Of a stretch of DNA of 64,000 nucleotides, positions 60,939 to 64,000 are shown piece after piece. The position numbers and the translations under genes are program-made. Origin of the DNA: Paenibacillus sp. FJAT-29882 (GTDB lineage Bacteria; Bacillota; Bacilli; Bacillales; DSM-1321); NCBI RefSeq assembly GCF_001510645.1, contig NZ_LMVB01000001.1:1354436-1418435 (forward strand), written 5' to 3'. Within the stretch, counting starts at the first letter, position 1. Each line of letters opens with the position of its first letter. The notes under the pieces were generated by a model. That model had not been told where the DNA came from, searched no databases, and saw nothing but the letters and a program-made list of their open reading frames with translations.

Positions 60939-61511
60939 ATGAGTTTATTAGAAGAAATAATTACCTTTAATGAAAAATTTGTCGAAGAAGAAGAGTATGT
61001 AAAATATGCAACAGACAAATTTCCTGACAAAAAATTGCTAATACTTAGCTGTATGGACACTCGACTTGTCGAGTTATTGCCAAAATCGATGAACCTAAAA
61101 AATGGCGATGTGAAATTCGTTAAAACAGCAGGTGCAACTGTTTCTCATCCATTTGGAAGTGTAATGCGTAGTATGCTTGTTGCTGTTTATGAACTAAAAA
61201 CAGATGAAATTTTTGTTGTTGGACATCATGATTGCGGCATGGCTGCGATAAATGCAGATGTCATGATTGAAGAAATGAAGGAGCGCGACATTACTTCTGA
61301 AACACTTAGCACAATCGAAAACTCGGGAATTGATGTTAAGAAATGGTTACGCGGATTTAATGATGTAAGTGAAAGTGTAAAAAACAGCGTCCAAATTATT
61401 AAAAACCATCCGTTAATGCCAACAGGTATTGCGGTACATGGTCTTGTAATCGCTCCTGATACGGGTAAGTTGGATGTAGTTGTGGATGGATACATAGATT
61501 TACATAAATGA
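60939..61511 (+). CDS. beta-class carbonic anhydrase
   Basis: Interconverts CO2 and bicarbonate. 190 residues. Zinc ligands: Cys-Asp in LSCMDTRL (about residues 34-37) and His-His-Asp-Cys in VGHHDCGMAA (about 89-92). KTAGATVSHPFGSVMRSMLVAV is the usual strand-helix after the first ligand. This is a type II-like short beta anhydrase, similar to B. subtilis YtiB. ATG 60939 follows GCGGTGAAA; GTG 60930 is an alternative. TGTTATAAT (60898-60906) is an extended -10 box 33 bases upstream. Confidence 0.92.
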   Translation: MSLLEEIITFNEKFVEEEEYVKYATDKFPDKKLLILSCMDTRLVELLPKSMNLKNGDVKFVKTAGATVSHPFGSVMRSMLVAVYELKTDEIFVVGHHDCGMAAINADVMIEEMKERDITSETLSTIENSGIDVKKWLRGFNDVSESVKNSVQIIKNHPLMPTGIAVHGLVIAPDTGKLDVVVDGYIDLHK

Positions 61512-61686
61512 AGAAATTGTTAACAGCTTTCTTACAGGGAGTGCATGGATCATTGTGAAAAGGATTCTGATTATTAGAGTCTAAATTAGAAGACTTGCAT
61601 CTTAGTGAATGTTTGATAAACTCACAGTGTGTGGTTTGTCACATCTACAAACGGGTGGGAGAGGGATAAAACTAAAGGGAAGTAAA

Positions 61687-62988
61687 ATGAAAAAGACGAA
61701 CTTAGAATCTTACTACAAGTTTGCAGAGAGTGGCACAACTGGAAAACGGGAAGTACTAGCAGGTTTTGTTAGCTATTTCACCATTGTGTATATCATCATT
61801 GTCAATTCGATGATTCTTTCAGAAGCCGGAATTCCTCTCAATGGAGCAATTCTCGCAACAATCTTGATTTCTGCAGTAGGTTGTATTTTCATGGGCCTGT
61901 ATGCAAATGTGCCGATCATCCTTGTGCCTGGTATGGGAATTAATGCAATGTTCGCATACACAATGGTGCAAGGAATGGGCCTATCTTGGCAATCAGCGCT
62001 TGCAGCTGTGTTTGTATCAGGACTCATTTTTGTTGCTATTGCCTTTTCACGCTATTTAAATGTCATCAATGCAAGTATCCCACATTCTTTGAAAGAAGCA
62101 ATTTCAATTGGACTTGGGTTGTTCCTTCTTTTTCTCGGATTGGAAAAAGGAGGGCTTATTACAGCCGGATCCTCTACACTTCTTCAAGTGGGCGACTTTG
62201 GCAATGCCGAAGTAATTGCGACGATTTTGACAATGATTCTTGCTTTTGTACTTTTTATTCGCAATGTTCCGGGCAATTTTCTTTTAACAATCATTGCCGG
62301 AACCGTAATTGCATGCATTTGTGGGACAATCAATCTTACAGACATTGCTTTAACAGTTCCAGAGGTTAGTGAGTACAAAGAAGTGTTCAATGCCCTTACT
62401 TTTGTCGAAATTAATCGTCTTGAATTTTGGATTGCTGTATTTTCAATGACCATGGTGCTTGTATTCGAAAATATCGGGCTCGTTCATGGATATGTGAATA
62501 GTATTGGTAAGCCTGAGCGCTATCAGAAGGCGTTTCAAGCAACCGGAATATCTGTGCTCCTATCCGGAATATTAGGGTCAAGTCCACCAGTTGCGACTGC
62601 AGAAACGGCTGCGGGCATTGCATCAGGAGGACGTACTGGATTTACATCGGTGGTAACAGGAATTCTATTCCTTTTCTCGTTTTTGTTCGTTCCTGTCATT
62701 AAAGTGATTCCAAACAGTGCAATCGCTCCGATACTTATCATCATCGGTATTTTAATGCTCTCGAATATTAAGTATCTTGATTTCGATGATTTCTCAGAAA
62801 GTATCCCAGCAATTATGATTATTGTCATGATACCATACACACTTAGTATTCCTGATGGTATGGCTGCTGGATTTATTTTATATCCGATACTAAAGATTGC
62901 TGCAGGCAAAGCTAATCATGTATCAAAGCCAATGTATTTCATCGCATTGTTATTTCTTACTTACTTTGTTATTGGGGTAATCAGTTAA
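61687..62988 (+). CDS. NCS2/AzgA family purine permease
   Basis: A 433-residue, about 12-14-helix permease for hypoxanthine/guanine (PbuG/PbuO type). Seen: REVLAGFVSYFTIVYIIIVN (helix 1), VPGMGINAMFAYTMVQGMGL (about 78-97), and the substrate-site motifs VLVFENIGLVHG (about 258-269) and GSSPPVATAETAAGIASGGR (about 298-317). ATG 61687 follows AAGGGAAG; a longer frame from 61609 has no site. No purine riboswitch is visible in the 175-base leader, unlike pbuG in B. subtilis. A purine substrate is inferred from family and from add and deoD in the window. Confidence 0.9.
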   Translation: MKKTNLESYYKFAESGTTGKREVLAGFVSYFTIVYIIIVNSMILSEAGIPLNGAILATILISAVGCIFMGLYANVPIILVPGMGINAMFAYTMVQGMGLSWQSALAAVFVSGLIFVAIAFSRYLNVINASIPHSLKEAISIGLGLFLLFLGLEKGGLITAGSSTLLQVGDFGNAEVIATILTMILAFVLFIRNVPGNFLLTIIAGTVIACICGTINLTDIALTVPEVSEYKEVFNALTFVEINRLEFWIAVFSMTMVLVFENIGLVHGYVNSIGKPERYQKAFQATGISVLLSGILGSSPPVATAETAAGIASGGRTGFTSVVTGILFLFSFLFVPVIKVIPNSAIAPILIIIGILMLSNIKYLDFDDFSESIPAIMIIVMIPYTLSIPDGMAAGFILYPILKIAAGKANHVSKPMYFIALLFLTYFVIGVIS

Positions 62989-63006
62989 AAAAGTAGGCAA
63001 CTCTTT

Positions 63007-63066
63007 AGGAGGCTGACTTCCACGTAAATATCTGTTGATATTATAATGTGGAGTCTAGCCGCCTTT
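63007..63066 (+). terminator. hairpin after the purine permease gene
   Basis: AGGAGGCTGACTTCCAC (63007-63023) pairs, with bulges, with GTGGAGTCTAGCCGCCTTT (63048-63066); inner AATATC/GATATT. A T-rich tail follows. Confidence 0.65.
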
Positions 63067-63172
63067 GTTGTTTTGTCAGCTTCCATTTTGATAATTGACT
63101 GAATATTTTTAAATTAGATATAAAATATGCATCGTACATAGAAATTTATTTGAATTTGATTGGGGTGTACCG

Positions 63173-64000
63173 ATGATCATTGATATTTTAAAATGCCATG
63201 GTTCTGGTAATGATTTTTTATTGATTGATGAATTAACGAAAGATTATCGGTTTACGGAAGATGATAGAAAAAGGCTGGCACAAGCATTATGCAAGCGAGA
63301 GAGTTTGCTTGGAGCAGATGGGATTCTTTTTGTACTTAAAAGTGAGAAAGTAGACGCAAGAATGCGTGTATTTAACGCAGATGGATCGGAAGCAAGTATG
63401 TGTGGCAATGGCTTACGTTGTGTAGCGCGATTTGTTTGTGAGACACTTGGTAAGGAACAACTTGTAATTGAAACAATGAAAGCTGATTTATCAGTTGAAA
63501 AAACAGGCGATTTATATCAGGGAATTCCTACGTTTAAAGTTGAGATTTCACCAGTTCTTTTTAATGTGGAATCATTGCCGCTTACCATTAATAAAAAGAC
63601 GCTTATCAATGAACCACTAGTGCAGCTATCCAATTCATTAAAATTCACAGCATTGGCGGTCCCGAATCCTCATTTGGTCACGATTGTTGAGCAAGATGAG
63701 CTCAATTCCGATGTTCAGGAAAAAATATCGCTATCTGTGAATAGTCCCAATGAATTATTTCCAGATGGAGTTAATGTCAGTTTTGTAAAGCTTTTAGAAC
63801 CAGGGGCGATCTTTGTACGGACGTATGAACGTGGGGTAGGATTTACGAATGCCTGCGGCACAGCGATGTCAGCCGCAAGCCTAGTGACCTGTTTGAATGG
63901 ATTCAATGAGACGGAAAGGGAAATTTCCGTTTATAATAATGGTGGGCAAGTAAAATGCGTGGTTCATTATTATGAAAGTTTCGAGAAGAATTGGATTGAC
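63173..64000 (+). CDS. dapF: diaminopimelate epimerase (3' end outside the window)
   Basis: Cofactor-independent epimerase making meso-diaminopimelate for lysine and peptidoglycan. 276 codons are visible with no stop. The catalytic pair is Cys in ASMCGNGLRC (about residue 76-81) and Cys in FTNACGTAMSAA (about residue 226). N-terminal ILKCHGSGNDFLLID is the family signature, and VPNPHLVTIV (about 165) contacts substrate. The start ATG 63173 has GGGGTG upstream. It was not in the supplied frame list because it runs off the end; I traced the frame codon by codon. Confidence 0.95.
   Translation, partial: MIIDILKCHGSGNDFLLIDELTKDYRFTEDDRKRLAQALCKRESLLGADGILFVLKSEKVDARMRVFNADGSEASMCGNGLRCVARFVCETLGKEQLVIETMKADLSVEKTGDLYQGIPTFKVEISPVLFNVESLPLTINKKTLINEPLVQLSNSLKFTALAVPNPHLVTIVEQDELNSDVQEKISLSVNSPNELFPDGVNVSFVKLLEPGAIFVRTYERGVGFTNACGTAMSAASLVTCLNGFNETEREISVYNNGGQVKCVVHYYESFEKNWID

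Noticed and set aside
61512..61686. Possible purine riboswitch before the NCS2 permease
   Set aside because: The conserved three-way-junction core was not found in the leader.
1..64000. CRISPR arrays, rRNA operons, complete tRNA genes
   Set aside because: No regularly spaced direct repeats or rRNA/tRNA sequences were seen; the only tRNA-like signal is the 3'-half fragment at 57951-58000.

Overview
This 64 kb window is chromosomal DNA of an endospore-forming, low-GC Bacillaceae bacterium. The evidence is many genes whose order matches Bacillus subtilis (metA, bsaA, ypgQ, ypgR, ilvD, brxA; ypjP, thyA, dfrA, ilvA, degV, ypmQ, ypmR, ypmS, msrA, msrB, ypqE; yodT-S-R-Q-P, kamA, yokU, yozE, yodN, yozD, deoD, ctpA), TTG and GTG starts with strong Shine-Dalgarno sites, and a tiny Gly/Tyr/Cys-rich sporulation-type protein behind a sigma-K-like promoter. 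Most genes are on the + strand. The window opens inside an adenosine deaminase gene and ends inside dapF.

Layout: 0-10 kb holds add (partial), a MocR-type regulator facing a LysE-type exporter, topB, mntR, a methyltransferase/AIM24 pair and metA. 9.6-18.3 kb is the bsaA-degV-ypgQ-ABC-F-ypgR-ilvD-brxA block. 18.3-20.3 kb is an IS607-type insertion sequence with a decayed serine recombinase and an apparently intact TnpB. 20.3-25 kb holds an RsmJ-like methyltransferase, a 24-codon-class membrane peptide gene, ypjP, a TerC-family protein and a secreted zinc protease of the anthrax-lethal-factor / Pro-Pro-endopeptidase type. 25-36 kb is thyA-dfrA, ilvA, tatA/tatC, degV, ypmQRS, msrAB and a PTS IIA protein. 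36-45 kb holds an SGNH hydrolase, the YjcZ-like peptide and a lysine-to-beta-lysine catabolic cluster (yodTSRQ, ablB, a PAS-Fis regulator, kamA, yokU). 45-54 kb holds yozE, yodN, yozD, deoD, ctpA, a CobW GTPase and small or secreted proteins. 54-64 kb holds a MATE exporter, a MurG-like glycosyltransferase, an acetyltransferase, uppP, carbonic anhydrase, a purine permease and dapF.

Functional links: the kam/yod cluster would turn lysine into beta-lysine, acetylate it, transaminate it and process the product through CoA transfer and deacylation. thyA and dfrA overlap and form the dTMP/folate cycle. msrA and msrB overlap and repair oxidised methionine. bsaA and brxA are further thiol and oxidative-stress proteins. 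ilvD and ilvA belong to branched-chain amino acid synthesis.

The most notable unexplained structure is between genes. About eleven copies of an imperfect palindromic repeat of roughly 80-125 bp (arms built on GGGTCAGACCTCACA and GATATATAGTAGATGTG), plus several weaker or half copies, sit just downstream of genes. A second family is represented by one ~470 bp multi-hairpin element at 23.74-24.21 kb with inverted termini, and by several fragments. Other points of interest are a Fis-type regulator that has lost the AAA+ domain expected of a sigma-54 activator next to kamA, the 24-residue membrane peptide with its own ribosome site and terminator, and a tRNA-3'-half-like sequence at 58 kb. No rRNA, complete tRNA or CRISPR array was seen.
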